A DNA stretch of 64,000 bases from an uncultured Bacilli bacterium (GTDB taxonomy: Bacteria > Bacillota_I > Bacilli_A > RF39 > UBA660): assembly GCA_947629375.1 (NCBI GenBank), contig CANRDN010000007.1, forward strand, positions 1 to 64,000, read 5' to 3'. Positions 1 to 8,485 of this stretch are shown piece by piece. Position 1 is the first letter of the stretch. Each line of letters begins with the position of its first letter. The translations under genes and the position numbers were made by a program. A model generated the notes under the pieces. It ran no database searches, was not told the origin of the DNA, and was given only the letters and a program-made list of their open reading frames with translations.

Positions 1-3000
1 TTTGCGTTGTCGTTGTGTTGTTTACTGTCTCTGCATTTACTTGATTTGTCGTTTGTGTATTCATTGTCGTTGTTGCACCGATGTCCATTGTTGTTGACGC
101 AAGTCCTACACCTAGGCTTGCTACGTCACTAAATGTTGTATTTGTCGTATTTGTTGTATTTGTCGTATTTGTTGTATTTGTAGTATTTTGTCTTTGTGCA
201 ATCGTGTCATTTCCTCTTACCTGATGAGATTGAGACACATCTCTAGTTTCTAAATTAACATCCTGATTAACTCTACTTCTAGAATTTCTCTTATTACTTT
301 GAGTGTCAAACATCGTTGTTGCTTCAATTCCCATTGTTGCTGAAACGACATCATCAGTTCTACTTGATACATCACTTCTTGTTGAAGTATCTACTACTTG
401 TCCAACATTATTTGTCGTTTGCGTATTTACTGTTGTTGTTCTAGCATCTACTGTGCTACTTGATACATTTCCTGTTGAAGTATTTCCATTTTGGGCAACA
501 TTATTTGTTGTTTGAGTAACATTGTTTGTTTCATTTTGTCGTTGTGAAATCATTTCATCAACTCTTGCTTGGTATGCATTAAACTCTTCTCGTGACATTC
601 CTTGTGTTGTTGTATCACTGCTTCTAAACATTGATGTTTGATAATTTATATTTCCATCTTGTTGATGTAATTGTGCTATTGCATCCGCATTTGTTGATCC
701 TACCATTTTAGCAAGTCCATATGCTGACTGGAACTTTTCATATACTTGTCCCTCTGTTGGTCTTCCTGCTGCATCCCACTCTTTTTGTGCAACTCTTAAG
801 TTTCCTTCTGGCGTTAATGAACTATCTAACAAACTTTGATCAACTTTTATTGTCGTTCCTGCTTTTCCTGCATTGCTATTATGCTCTAATGTATACTCCC
901 ATACTTTATTTGTATTATTTGCTTCTACATTAATATTTGTTTGGCCATTATTTGTATTTGAATTACTATTTGTAGAACTATTATTTGAATATATACTATT
1001 GGCACTGGAACTATTGCTTGGCCCTCTACCAGTGTCTGTTGATCCGTTATTATTAGTATTATTTGTTGTTGTAGTATTTGTTGTAGTTTGTTGTGTACTG
1101 TCTGTTACTTGTGGATTTCCTCTTCTTGCATTTAATTTATCAAATGCTTTTTGATTTGCCTCTACTCTTGCAGAAATTCCTTTAGCTGTTTTAGGGCTTG
1201 CCAAGCTTAATCTCTTCATCGTTACTTCGTCAAGAGTATTGCTCTTATTATCCGCAATATATTCAGCCATTGTTTTTCCGTCTCTTGTTACTTCTGTGTT
1301 TAAAGTTTCCTCATTCAAACCATTTACATGAGCAAGTGACTTAGTTTCATTTTTTACTTCACTAAATGTTTTAGCTGCAGCTAGTTTATTATGAGATTTT
1401 CCAGAAAGTGATGGTACACCATCTAAAGCGGTGTCCAAAGCTTCTTGTTGTTTAGTATCAAGACCATCTGTAATATTTGATAGTTCCTCTACAGATATAT
1501 TATTTACTGCTCTATTTAATTTGACTTTTTCAGCAAGTGATAGCTTACCACCTTCACCTACTTTGTCTATTGAGCTTTGTACACTATCTTGAGCCTTAGC
1601 AGTAAAATATGATGATTCTTTTGCATTTTTAAATTCTAGGTAACTATTATATTTTTTAATTGGTTTACCATTTACGTCTACTCCTACTGTTGCTGATGCT
1701 GCTCTTGTAGCAACATTCATTCCATGAACTAAAGCAGAATTTCCAATTTGCATAGCACCTGATGTCATAGCACCTTGAACACCTGATTGCATTGCTTGAT
1801 TAAATAATTCTTTAGCAGTCGCTGTTGGCTTTTCTCCAAGTATTAAATATCTTGTTCCAACATCCAAGTATTCTTGAACAAATTCCTCTGTACCCTCGCT
1901 AAGCATTGATGCAACAAAACCTTTTCCTTCAAGATTTGAAATACCAGGAATACCTCCTAATAACTTCTCAGTGAACAATTCTGAAGCACCAGTAACTCCA
2001 CCATAAAAATAAGCTTGGGCTGTAGAATATCCATCTTGTTTAGCTTCTACAGCTGAGTTTCCTGCAATTGACAATGTCATTAATGCTGATGACATTGGTT
2101 GTCCGACAACTGGAATAAAGCTAACAAGTGATGGAATAACCATATTTCCTATTGATGATCCAGTATTATACCAATTTGTTATATTTCCAAATCCCAAAGT
2201 ACTTTTATCTACATTTGGATCCACATAAGAAACATCGTTCATTAATTCTTGCATAAATTGTGCTTTATAAAGCATTTCATAATCTAATGCTGATTTTGTA
2301 CCAGCTTCAGTATTTGCTACTCTAAAAACATCTGCTAAGCCATCAAAGAAGTTCCTAACTCCATCTTTTGTACCTTCCCAACCACTTTTAAAAAGGTCAT
2401 CAACACCATAACCATCTTCTCTTAAATATTCAATATAACTTGCTGCTCTATAGGCACCAATTCTTTGATTCATCGTATTTTCCATTGCTTTTAGATATTG
2501 TTCTGCTTCTGCTTTAGATTTCGTATGATACAAATAATCATATAAAGCAACCTCTTGCTGACTCATAACCGATAATTGTTCTTCGCTTAATAAAGAGTAT
2601 CCAGAAAAATCTTTACTATAATACTTTTCAAAATTAGGATTCTCCATTTGTATTTCATATGGCATCAATTTTTGTGCTTCTTTTATATTATCAATCTTTG
2701 TTTTTACTGCTGCCATCGTAGAAATCAATTGTTGATATTCTCCGTATGAATCCATTAAATTAGAATAAGAGCCCACTATAGATTCATATTGACTTTTAAG
2801 ATATTCTCTAACATCTCCAGTAACTCCATAATTCTTTTTTAATCTTTCTTTAAATTTCTTTTCGTCATAAATATTACCATTCAAAAAATTTGCTGAGTTA
2901 GTATCCCAAAAATTGTTATACAAAGATTCAAGTCCAGAATCAGTCCAGCTGGCACCATTCATATAACTTTCTATCTTTGTAAATACATCATTTGCTGAGC

Positions 3001-3868
3001 AATAATTTATTATTTTTGTTAAGTTGTCAATGTCAAATAAAAGAGTACCACCCAAATTATATTTTATTAATTTGTCTCTATCTACTTGACTCATCCAATA
3101 AATGTCAAAAGAATCAAACAAAAAGTCTATCTGTTTGAAATCTTCTGGAGAAAAACTAAATCCTTTTCCGTATTTTTGTTCATAAAAAGTGTTTAATGAT
3201 TCATATATTTCATTATAATTATCTATTATATCTTGTAGGTATTGTAATCTTTCTTCCAAAGATAAATCTTTAAAGTTACTAGATCCATCTAGTCCCATTA
3301 TAGTATTAGTCATTGTTAAATAATCTGTAAATTCTTTTAAACTACTTTCCAAAGATTCTATTTTATCTATGTACTCATCACACTTACTCTTAATTTCATC
3401 TAGTTGGCTTTTATAATCTGCAATTTCACCTTGTAGTCTACTTTTTTCTTGTTGCCACGCACTATACTCTGGATTAGTTGTTCCATCCTCTAATTTACTA
3501 GGAACACTTCTTCTCTCTACTCTTTCTAATTCGTCCTTTTTTAAAAGATATTCATCTTCTGTCATCTTCATGAAGCCAAGATATTGAGACAACCCATCTA
3601 CAGCTTCGCAACATGGTAATAAAGCTTCTTGAATGTTACTTTGAGTCGTTTCAAATTTTTCCATTATTGATTCAATTGCCTTAGAACTCATTGCCTCTGC
3701 TGCTTCTCCACTCCAATAATTCATTAAGTTTCTTACATTTTGGAATTCATTTACAAGAGTGTTAACATCACTAGCAAAAGAAGAAACTTTACCTGCTGTT
3801 GCTTCTTCTCCGCTTAATGAATTATAATATTCTTCATATTTTCCAATTAAATACTCGCGCTGCGCCAT
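1..3868 (-). CDS. Large type VII secretion substrate, WXG/LXG-like N-terminus (3' end cut by window edge)
   Basis: About 1289 codons are open from ATG at 3868 (preceded by GGTGATAAA) to the left edge, with no stop, so the C-terminus is outside the window. Seen: a helical N-terminal region with a WSG turn (YWSGEA) near residue 50, like WXG100/LXG export domains; a long coiled-coil middle; a Gly/Ala-rich hydrophobic stretch at about residues 575-640 (IPVVGQP, then SIAGNSAVEAKQDG and GGVTGASE); then a Thr/Asn-rich low-complexity tail with NTT-type repeats. The gene is last in an operon behind two WXG proteins and an IPKDF repeat protein, as in the paralogous cassette at 47281-52065. Inferred role: T7SS-exported polymorphic effector or surface protein. 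The activity is unknown because any C-terminal toxin domain would lie beyond the edge. Confidence 0.85.
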   Translation of the reverse strand, partial: MAQREYLIGKYEEYYNSLSGEEATAGKVSSFASDVNTLVNEFQNVRNLMNYWSGEAAEAMSSKAIESIMEKFETTQSNIQEALLPCCEAVDGLSQYLGFMKMTEDEYLLKKDELERVERRSVPSKLEDGTTNPEYSAWQQEKSRLQGEIADYKSQLDEIKSKCDEYIDKIESLESSLKEFTDYLTMTNTIMGLDGSSNFKDLSLEERLQYLQDIIDNYNEIYESLNTFYEQKYGKGFSFSPEDFKQIDFLFDSFDIYWMSQVDRDKLIKYNLGGTLLFDIDNLTKIINYCSANDVFTKIESYMNGASWTDSGLESLYNNFWDTNSANFLNGNIYDEKKFKERLKKNYGVTGDVREYLKSQYESIVGSYSNLMDSYGEYQQLISTMAAVKTKIDNIKEAQKLMPYEIQMENPNFEKYYSKDFSGYSLLSEEQLSVMSQQEVALYDYLYHTKSKAEAEQYLKAMENTMNQRIGAYRAASYIEYLREDGYGVDDLFKSGWEGTKDGVRNFFDGLADVFRVANTEAGTKSALDYEMLYKAQFMQELMNDVSYVDPNVDKSTLGFGNITNWYNTGSSIGNMVIPSLVSFIPVVGQPMSSALMTLSIAGNSAVEAKQDGYSTAQAYFYGGVTGASELFTEKLLGGIPGISNLEGKGFVASMLSEGTEEFVQEYLDVGTRYLILGEKPTATAKELFNQAMQSGVQGAMTSGAMQIGNSALVHGMNVATRAASATVGVDVNGKPIKKYNSYLEFKNAKESSYFTAKAQDSVQSSIDKVGEGGKLSLAEKVKLNRAVNNISVEELSNITDGLDTKQQEALDTALDGVPSLSGKSHNKLAAAKTFSEVKNETKSLAHVNGLNEETLNTEVTRDGKTMAEYIADNKSNTLDEVTMKRLSLASPKTAKGISARVEANQKAFDKLNARRGNPQVTDSTQQTTTNTTTTNNTNNNGSTDTGRGPSNSSSANSIYSNNSSTNSNSNTNNGQTNINVEANNTNKVWEYTLEHNSNAGKAGTTIKVDQSLLDSSLTPEGNLRVAQKEWDAAGRPTEGQVYEKFQSAYGLAKMVGSTNADAIAQLHQQDGNINYQTSMFRSSDTTTQGMSREEFNAYQARVDEMISQRQNETNNVTQTTNNVAQNGNTSTGNVSSSTVDARTTTVNTQTTNNVGQVVDTSTRSDVSSRTDDVVSATMGIEATTMFDTQSNKRNSRSRVNQDVNLETRDVSQSHQVRGNDTIAQRQNTTNTTNTTNTTNTTNTTFSDVASLGVGLASTTMDIGATTTMNTQTTNQVNAETVNNTTTTQ

Positions 3869-3878
3869 TTTATCACCA

Positions 3879-4211
3879 CTAATTTACATTCATATTTTCA
3901 CTATTTTCTTCTAGTTGTCTATCTAACATTGCCTCATATTGCTTATAATTTTCTAAAGTTATTTTTAAAAACTTAACATAATTTGTTAAAGCCTCTTTTA
4001 TAGGTTCATAATTATTTGTTAATTCTCTATATTTTCCGTATACAGTTTCTTCTGTTTTTCCACTCCAACATTTTGTATTGTTAATTTGTTCTATATTGTT
4101 GTTTTCATCTGTAAATACATCATTGATTCGCTGAACTGATTTTTCTAAATTATTAACTATTGCTTCAAATTTACTGCTATCTGAAATTACTACATTAGAC
4201 ATACTTTTCAA
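3879..4211 (-). CDS. WXG100-like T7SS partner protein (CWSG), second of a pair
   Basis: A 110-residue all-helical protein with a WXG-type turn (CWSGKTEE) near the middle, the usual length of ESAT-6/WXG100 or Lap-type proteins. ATG at 4211 has AGAGG nine bases upstream, inside the end of the preceding gene, which it overlaps by 17 bp; this implies coupled translation and equal dosage. It closely resembles the protein at 50442-50771 (shared KYR/QEL, PI and YVKFL/YIKFL...TLE segments). It sits directly before the large substrate at 1-3868. In known Firmicute T7SS loci, pairs of small helical proteins bind the LXG domain for export; I infer the same role here. Confidence 0.85.
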   Translation of the reverse strand: MKSMSNVVISDSSKFEAIVNNLEKSVQRINDVFTDENNNIEQINNTKCWSGKTEETVYGKYRELTNNYEPIKEALTNYVKFLKITLENYKQYEAMLDRQLEENSENMNVN

Positions 4212-4515
4212 TCACATCCTCTTCTGAGACAATTTCAAAGTCTTTTTTTGCAGATTCGTCATTATCTCTATACTTGTTGTTTGATTCTCTAATAAAGTTA
4301 TTTAAGCAATCATATGTATCGCTTATCGATGTCATTTTTTTTAAAAAATATGTCGCATTATCAAAGAATTGAGAAGCATCGTCTCCACTCCAAACATTTT
4401 TCAATTCACTCAATTGATTAAGCCAATAATTTATTTCTTCTTTTAATAGTTCACTATTATTTTCCGTTATATCATAAACTTCATCTAATTCAGTGTGAGT
4501 AACTTTTAGTTCCAT
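4195..4515 (-). CDS. WXG100-like T7SS partner protein (VWSG), first of a pair
   Basis: A 106-residue helical protein with the WXG turn VWSGDDAS at about residue 42. ATG at 4515 follows AGGTGATACT. The C-terminal tail is acidic. Its closest relative in the window is 50743-51069, at the same position in the second cassette (both begin with an LKV-H-EL pattern and have a DNDxS segment near the end). It is co-transcribed with 4535-5359 upstream and overlaps the next WXG gene. Probable partner or chaperone of the large substrate at 1-3868. That pairing is inferred from order and paralogy, not shown. Confidence 0.85.
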   Translation of the reverse strand: MELKVTHTELDEVYDITENNSELLKEEINYWLNQLSELKNVWSGDDASQFFDNATYFLKKMTSISDTYDCLNNFIRESNNKYRDNDESAKKDFEIVSEEDVIEKYV

Positions 4516-4534
4516 AGTATCACCTTTTTATTTT

Positions 4535-5359
4535 CTAACCATTATTAATATTTTCTAAATTAATTCTTTCACCTTCAATTTGAATATCCGGATCAATTTC
4601 TTGTACATTACCGATATTTACATTTTCTAGAATTGTATTATTTATATCATAATCATCACTAAAATTAACTTGCTGTGTTTGTTCAGCACCCATTTTGTTA
4701 AGCGTTAAGGCAGCGAAAGTTTTACGAAAATCTAATTCTTTTTCTTCATTTTCAGCTACTTTCTGTTTCTCTAGAGTTTTCGTTTTTATAATACTTTCAT
4801 CTAGTGTGTCATCAATATCCAATTGTGAATCTGTTTTTAATTTTCCTAAATCTTTCAAACTTATAACATAATTATCTTTAAGTTGTGGCTCATTTTGTTC
4901 ATATTCGCTAACAATATTCTTTAATTTTTGATTGTATTCTAAACAACTATTTAGTTCATAATCTATTTCTGTCTGTTCATTATTGCTATTAATGCTTTGT
5001 CCATCTTCTTTATTTAAACTTCCTGTTTCATAAGAAACTTCTTGAGAAGCATCATTTTTAACAAAATCTTTTGGTATTTGTATTTCACTTGCTTTATTCG
5101 ATAAAGTATTTTCCATATCAACAACTGAATCCGAGTGTTTTTTTACATTATTTCCAAGAGTTTTAATGTTACCAGATAGTCCAGTCATCTGTTTACCTAT
5201 CTTATTTGCTCCAGTTGCAAATAAACCTACGCGAGTCATTGATTGTAGTTTGTCTTCTAAAGACAAGCAAGCATCTTTTATTTTGTAAGAGTTCCTATCA
5301 AGATAATTAGAAACATCATTCATTTCTTGCTCGTTTACACTTATATATCCTTTTTCCAT
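4535..5359 (-). CDS. IPKDF-motif T7SS-associated repeat protein
   Basis: A 274-residue protein of unknown family. Residues 1-90 are helical with a RVGLFATGANKIGKQ segment, matching the N-terminal module of 51109-52065 and of the peptidase substrate at 6468-7772. IQIPKDFVKN follows at about residue 94. The C-terminal half has degenerate repeats of roughly 24 residues ending in Q-T-x-Q patterns, a worn version of the regular repeats in 51109-52065. It has no signal peptide or membrane segment. It starts at ATG 5359 (AAGGAAAATATAAGT before it) and is first gene of the unit running to position 1. Probably exported with, or helping export of, the cassette substrate. Confidence 0.8.
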   Translation of the reverse strand: MEKGYISVNEQEMNDVSNYLDRNSYKIKDACLSLEDKLQSMTRVGLFATGANKIGKQMTGLSGNIKTLGNNVKKHSDSVVDMENTLSNKASEIQIPKDFVKNDASQEVSYETGSLNKEDGQSINSNNEQTEIDYELNSCLEYNQKLKNIVSEYEQNEPQLKDNYVISLKDLGKLKTDSQLDIDDTLDESIIKTKTLEKQKVAENEEKELDFRKTFAALTLNKMGAEQTQQVNFSDDYDINNTILENVNIGNVQEIDPDIQIEGERINLENINNG

Positions 5360-5453
5360 ACTTATATTTTCCTTCTAAAGATTCTTATTATCACTATTAT
5401 CATTTTATATCTTTTGAATGCAAAAAGCAATAAAATAAGACTCAATGATATAT

Positions 5454-5494
5454 TTTTTAAGAAAAAAACTACTAAGCATTTTACTTAATAGTTT
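5454..5494 (-). terminator. Rho-independent terminator after the 318-residue T7SS gene
   Basis: On the minus strand, arms 5484-5494 and 5466-5476 form an 11-bp stem with one wobble pair and a 7-base loop, followed by a run of seven T. It closes the unit 8423-5501 and separates it from the unit that begins at 5359. Confidence 0.88.
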
Positions 5495-5500
5495 ATTTTA

Positions 5501-6457
5501 TTATGCAACTTGTACATTAAGAGAAATCATACCTTTTGGAGTGTCTCCATTTGTGTTTGTATATTCACAAGTTTGGCTTATTTCAACTTCTCCTGCACTA
5601 TTAGCTGTAATAATCCAGTCATAATGATTTGTATGTAAGTCAACACCCTGTGGCCAATGGTTTCCAAATTTATAATTTACATAATCTATTACATTAGAAT
5701 CAGGATTTACATCGCTTTTAGCAGTTACTACTGAACCTGTTCTATAAAGGTCGTTACCATCGGCAGTTGTTCTAACTAACTGTTTAATTTGACCAGCATT
5801 GTTCGGTAATTTTACCGTTAAAATTCTCGTCTCTCCTGGCTTTAATTTTAAAACGTCTCCTTCTTTTAGTATTTGACCAGTTGTATTATCAAAACAAAGA
5901 AGTTCTTTAGCCTTTGTAGCATAATTTGGATCTACATAATAGCTACTTGCATCATTAACATCCCCAAGGAACGCTGCTTTCTTTGCTTGTATATCTGATA
6001 AGCTTTCAAGATCTGTCATAGAAGCTGTTACACTTGCTTTGGCATCCTCTATTTCAAGAGAAGTACTATTTATTTCGTTTATCATTGAGTCTATTTGACT
6101 TTCAAGACTATTTATTCTTGATAAATATGAACTTTTTTGTTCTTCATCACAGCTTGCATAAGCACTGCAAGCACTCTGCAACTCGCTCAATTTACCAACT
6201 AAACTTGATACCTTTGAAACGACACCAGATAAAATTGATACACCCTCTTCAATATTAACTTCCTGCTTTTTTAAATTAGGAATTATTGTACTTTTTATAT
6301 ATTCAAGTCCTTGTTCTTGCCAAGAACCCGACATAATAGTTTCCAAACTAGAAAGTTTTGATCTTACTAAATTAAGTGTACTTGTATATTTTGAAATGTA
6401 AGAATTAAACTCTTTTCCATTTAAAGCATTGTAGTATTGTTGATATTTACCATCCAT
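5501..6457 (-). CDS. T7SS substrate-like protein, helical N-terminus with beta-rich C-terminal domain
   Basis: 318 residues. The first ~165 are helical/coiled-coil with a WXG-like turn (GSWQEQG near residue 45) and resemble the N-terminus of the large substrate at 1-3868. The last ~125 residues change character: predicted beta strands and Gly/Asn/Thr, with a KLKPGETRILTVKLP segment typical of Ig-like or sugar-binding sandwich folds, and NHWPQGVDLHTNHYDW. I do not recognise the family. Start is ATG 6457 after AGGAGGTAAGTT. It is last gene of the unit containing the cysteine peptidase substrate; a terminator follows. Likely an exported accessory or adhesin-like protein, by context. Confidence 0.8.
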   Translation of the reverse strand: MDGKYQQYYNALNGKEFNSYISKYTSTLNLVRSKLSSLETIMSGSWQEQGLEYIKSTIIPNLKKQEVNIEEGVSILSGVVSKVSSLVGKLSELQSACSAYASCDEEQKSSYLSRINSLESQIDSMINEINSTSLEIEDAKASVTASMTDLESLSDIQAKKAAFLGDVNDASSYYVDPNYATKAKELLCFDNTTGQILKEGDVLKLKPGETRILTVKLPNNAGQIKQLVRTTADGNDLYRTGSVVTAKSDVNPDSNVIDYVNYKFGNHWPQGVDLHTNHYDWIITANSAGEVEISQTCEYTNTNGDTPKGMISLNVQVA

Positions 6458-6467
6458 AACTTACCTC

Positions 6468-7772
6468 CTAAGCTACATCCTGTTTTAATACTCTCAATCT
6501 GTATCCAGTATATTCGTTTCCCCAGCCGACAGCTTTTCCTGTTGTCATAAACCTTGATGAAGATGTATCCATTCTTTCAACTTTACCATCCCAGCTATCG
6601 ACGATTAGTAAATCAGATTCTTGTAAATCGCTACCACTTGTTACACCTTCTTTGAATCCAACTACTGTAACAAAGTGTCTACTTGTTCCTTGCTTATTTC
6701 CATTAACTTGAAGTACAACAGGTCTTCCATTCATTATTTCATCGTAGATTTTTGATAGAACTGCTGATTTATCATCATTTATATAGTCTTGGAAGCAACT
6801 AGCATGAGCATAGTTCCCTGCAGCTGCTGCACTATCTTTATTTCCAGTAAACAAATCATATGCGTGTACATAAGAGAAAGCAAGACAAGAATCTCCATAT
6901 TTAGCTGTATCAATATTTTGTCTTACACCACTATTTGAAATATATGAAGCATATGCTGATAAGTCATATTTAGTATCTGCTACTACCCAGTTGCCATCTA
7001 GCATACTTACAACTTTGGTGTTATCTCCATAAATTAGAGTATTTAATGCATCTTCACTAACTGTTGAATTATTAATATTTTCTAATACTTGTTTTTCTAA
7101 TTGAGATTTTCCATCTTCTGTTGTAATATCACAGTTATTTGTGTTTACTTTTTCAAGAAGAGCTTTCTGTATTGCATCAGATTCTGCTGTTCTTTCTGTA
7201 CTTAATTCAGTCGATGTATCACCGAGTATTTTCTTAAGTATAGATGTAAGTAACCCTGAATATTTTTCATCAGTTAACATTTCTATAATATCATTATTAC
7301 CTTTTAACTTATATATTCTCTTTAAAAGAGCAATCGTTGTTTCACCATCGAGTTTTCCGATTAGGCTGCTAACATCTTGATCACTTATTTTAATAGGTAG
7401 ACCTGCAACTATATCTGAAACATATTGACTTCCACTATATGTAGAGTTTCCTCCTCCACCACCGCCACTATAACGGCTTCCGCCACCGCCATATGAACCG
7501 ATCCCTGATATTTGATCACCAATTTCTTGATCCGTTACTGTCCACTCATATTTATTACTTTGAATATTAGAATTTAGGCTTTCGTAAGACTTTACTAAAG
7601 TATCTATACCTTTTTTTAAATTATTTAATTGTGTCGTAAAAAGACCAACTTGAGTAAATGGACTAAAATCACTTAAAAGTGTATTTCCAAATCCCGTATT
7701 TAATGTTTCAACAGATTCTGTCAAAAGTGATGAAACCTTTTCATTTACATCTGAATCGTATGTAATTTCCAT
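6468..7772 (-). CDS. T7SS substrate with C-terminal papain/C39-like cysteine peptidase domain
   Basis: 434 residues. N-terminus (1-~85) is helical with the QVGLFTTQLNNLKKG module shared with 4535-5359 and 51109-52065. A Gly/Ser linker (GGGGSRYSGGGGGG) follows, then a helical segment with LTDEKYSGLLTSILKK, a motif repeated in the substrate at 21802-23370. The C-terminal ~150 residues look like a papain-fold/peptidase C39-type domain: Cys296 in GDSCLAFSY, His366 in SRHFVTVVGF, Asp392 in LLIVDSWDG, in the order and spacing of the family. There is no secretion signal peptide, consistent with T7SS export. The likely job is cleavage of a protein or peptide in another cell or outside; the target is unknown. 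No obvious immunity gene is adjacent. Confidence 0.83.
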   Translation of the reverse strand: MEITYDSDVNEKVSSLLTESVETLNTGFGNTLLSDFSPFTQVGLFTTQLNNLKKGIDTLVKSYESLNSNIQSNKYEWTVTDQEIGDQISGIGSYGGGGSRYSGGGGGGNSTYSGSQYVSDIVAGLPIKISDQDVSSLIGKLDGETTIALLKRIYKLKGNNDIIEMLTDEKYSGLLTSILKKILGDTSTELSTERTAESDAIQKALLEKVNTNNCDITTEDGKSQLEKQVLENINNSTVSEDALNTLIYGDNTKVVSMLDGNWVVADTKYDLSAYASYISNSGVRQNIDTAKYGDSCLAFSYVHAYDLFTGNKDSAAAAGNYAHASCFQDYINDDKSAVLSKIYDEIMNGRPVVLQVNGNKQGTSRHFVTVVGFKEGVTSGSDLQESDLLIVDSWDGKVERMDTSSSRFMTTGKAVGWGNEYTGYRLRVLKQDVA

Positions 7773-7780
7773 AGTACCTC

Positions 7781-8107
7781 CTAAATATCAAAGTTATCAG
7801 CGTTGCTATCAATATCTTGTGAAAGACCTTTGTCTCTTTCTTCGTAACTTTTTATCGTATTTACTAAAAAGTTATAAAAGTCTGTAAGCTTTTTTATATT
7901 TTCTGGGAAGTTTTTAGACAACTCAAAATAACTATTGTAAAATTTCATTTGATTGTTACCTTTCCAATTGTCATTGGAACCATCTATATCTTTGACACTT
8001 TTTCTTATATCTGAATAGCAATTTTCAATATCCATTATTTTTTGATTTAACTCACTTGCTAGTTCTTTTAGAACATCAGTGTCCATAACCATACTATAAT
8101 TATTCAT
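7781..8107 (-). CDS. WXG100-like protein (NWKG)
   Basis: A 108-residue helical protein with a WXG turn NWKGNNQMKF near residue 54 and a charged tail. It resembles the second WXG proteins of the other cassettes (3879-4211, 50442-50771) in length, in the Y..YFEL/KYxEL segment after the turn and in the FLVNTI...Y helix. It lies 8 bp upstream of the peptidase substrate gene, so it is the likely export partner of that protein. Confidence 0.82.
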   Translation of the reverse strand: MNNYSMVMDTDVLKELASELNQKIMDIENCYSDIRKSVKDIDGSNDNWKGNNQMKFYNSYFELSKNFPENIKKLTDFYNFLVNTIKSYEERDKGLSQDIDSNADNFDI

Positions 8108-8111
8108 AATA

Positions 8112-8423
8112 CTATAGACTTCCTTTCGTTATATCGCTTTTAATTACTTCTTCTTTCCATTTAGCATCCTGTTCACTATATCTTCCTGCCACTACACCAA
8201 GTGTTGCTCCTGTGCTGTAAAGCACCTCGTCTTCCTTTATTCTTTCAGCAAGGAACTTTACAAAATTTGATATGTAAACTGAAGAATCTTCACTATGCCA
8301 GTTATCATTTATCTTCTTACAAATATCCACAATGTCCATATACAAATCATTAATTTCATCAGTTTTAGTGGTAACAGTTTTACTTATTTCTCCCAATTTA
8401 TCATAGTTTACTTTAAAAAACAT
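8112..8423 (-). CDS. WXG100-like protein (NWHS variant)
   Basis: About 103 residues if started at ATG 8423 (MFFKVNYDKL), which has AGGTGATTTGT before it; a GTG start at 8432 is possible but poorly spaced. The turn is NWHSED, so the glycine of WXG is replaced. Its position as first gene before the NWKG protein and its length match the first WXG protein of the other cassettes. It begins the peptidase-substrate unit, only about 60 bp after the end of dnaB. Confidence 0.78.
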   Translation of the reverse strand: MFFKVNYDKLGEISKTVTTKTDEINDLYMDIVDICKKINDNWHSEDSSVYISNFVKFLAERIKEDEVLYSTGATLGVVAGRYSEQDAKWKEEVIKSDITKGSL

Positions 8424-8485
8424 ACAAATCACCTATCTTAATATATTAAGTATATCAAATATTTTGTAAGAATACAAAAAAAAGA

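Noticed and set aside
128-190. Short 9-bp DNA repeats as possible CRISPR or regulatory array
   Set aside because: They encode NTT repeats in frame in the large substrate, with no spacers.
303-1154. Plus-strand frames within the left edge
   Set aside because: They are shadows of the Thr/Asn-rich tail of the large minus-strand substrate, low-complexity and without start signals.
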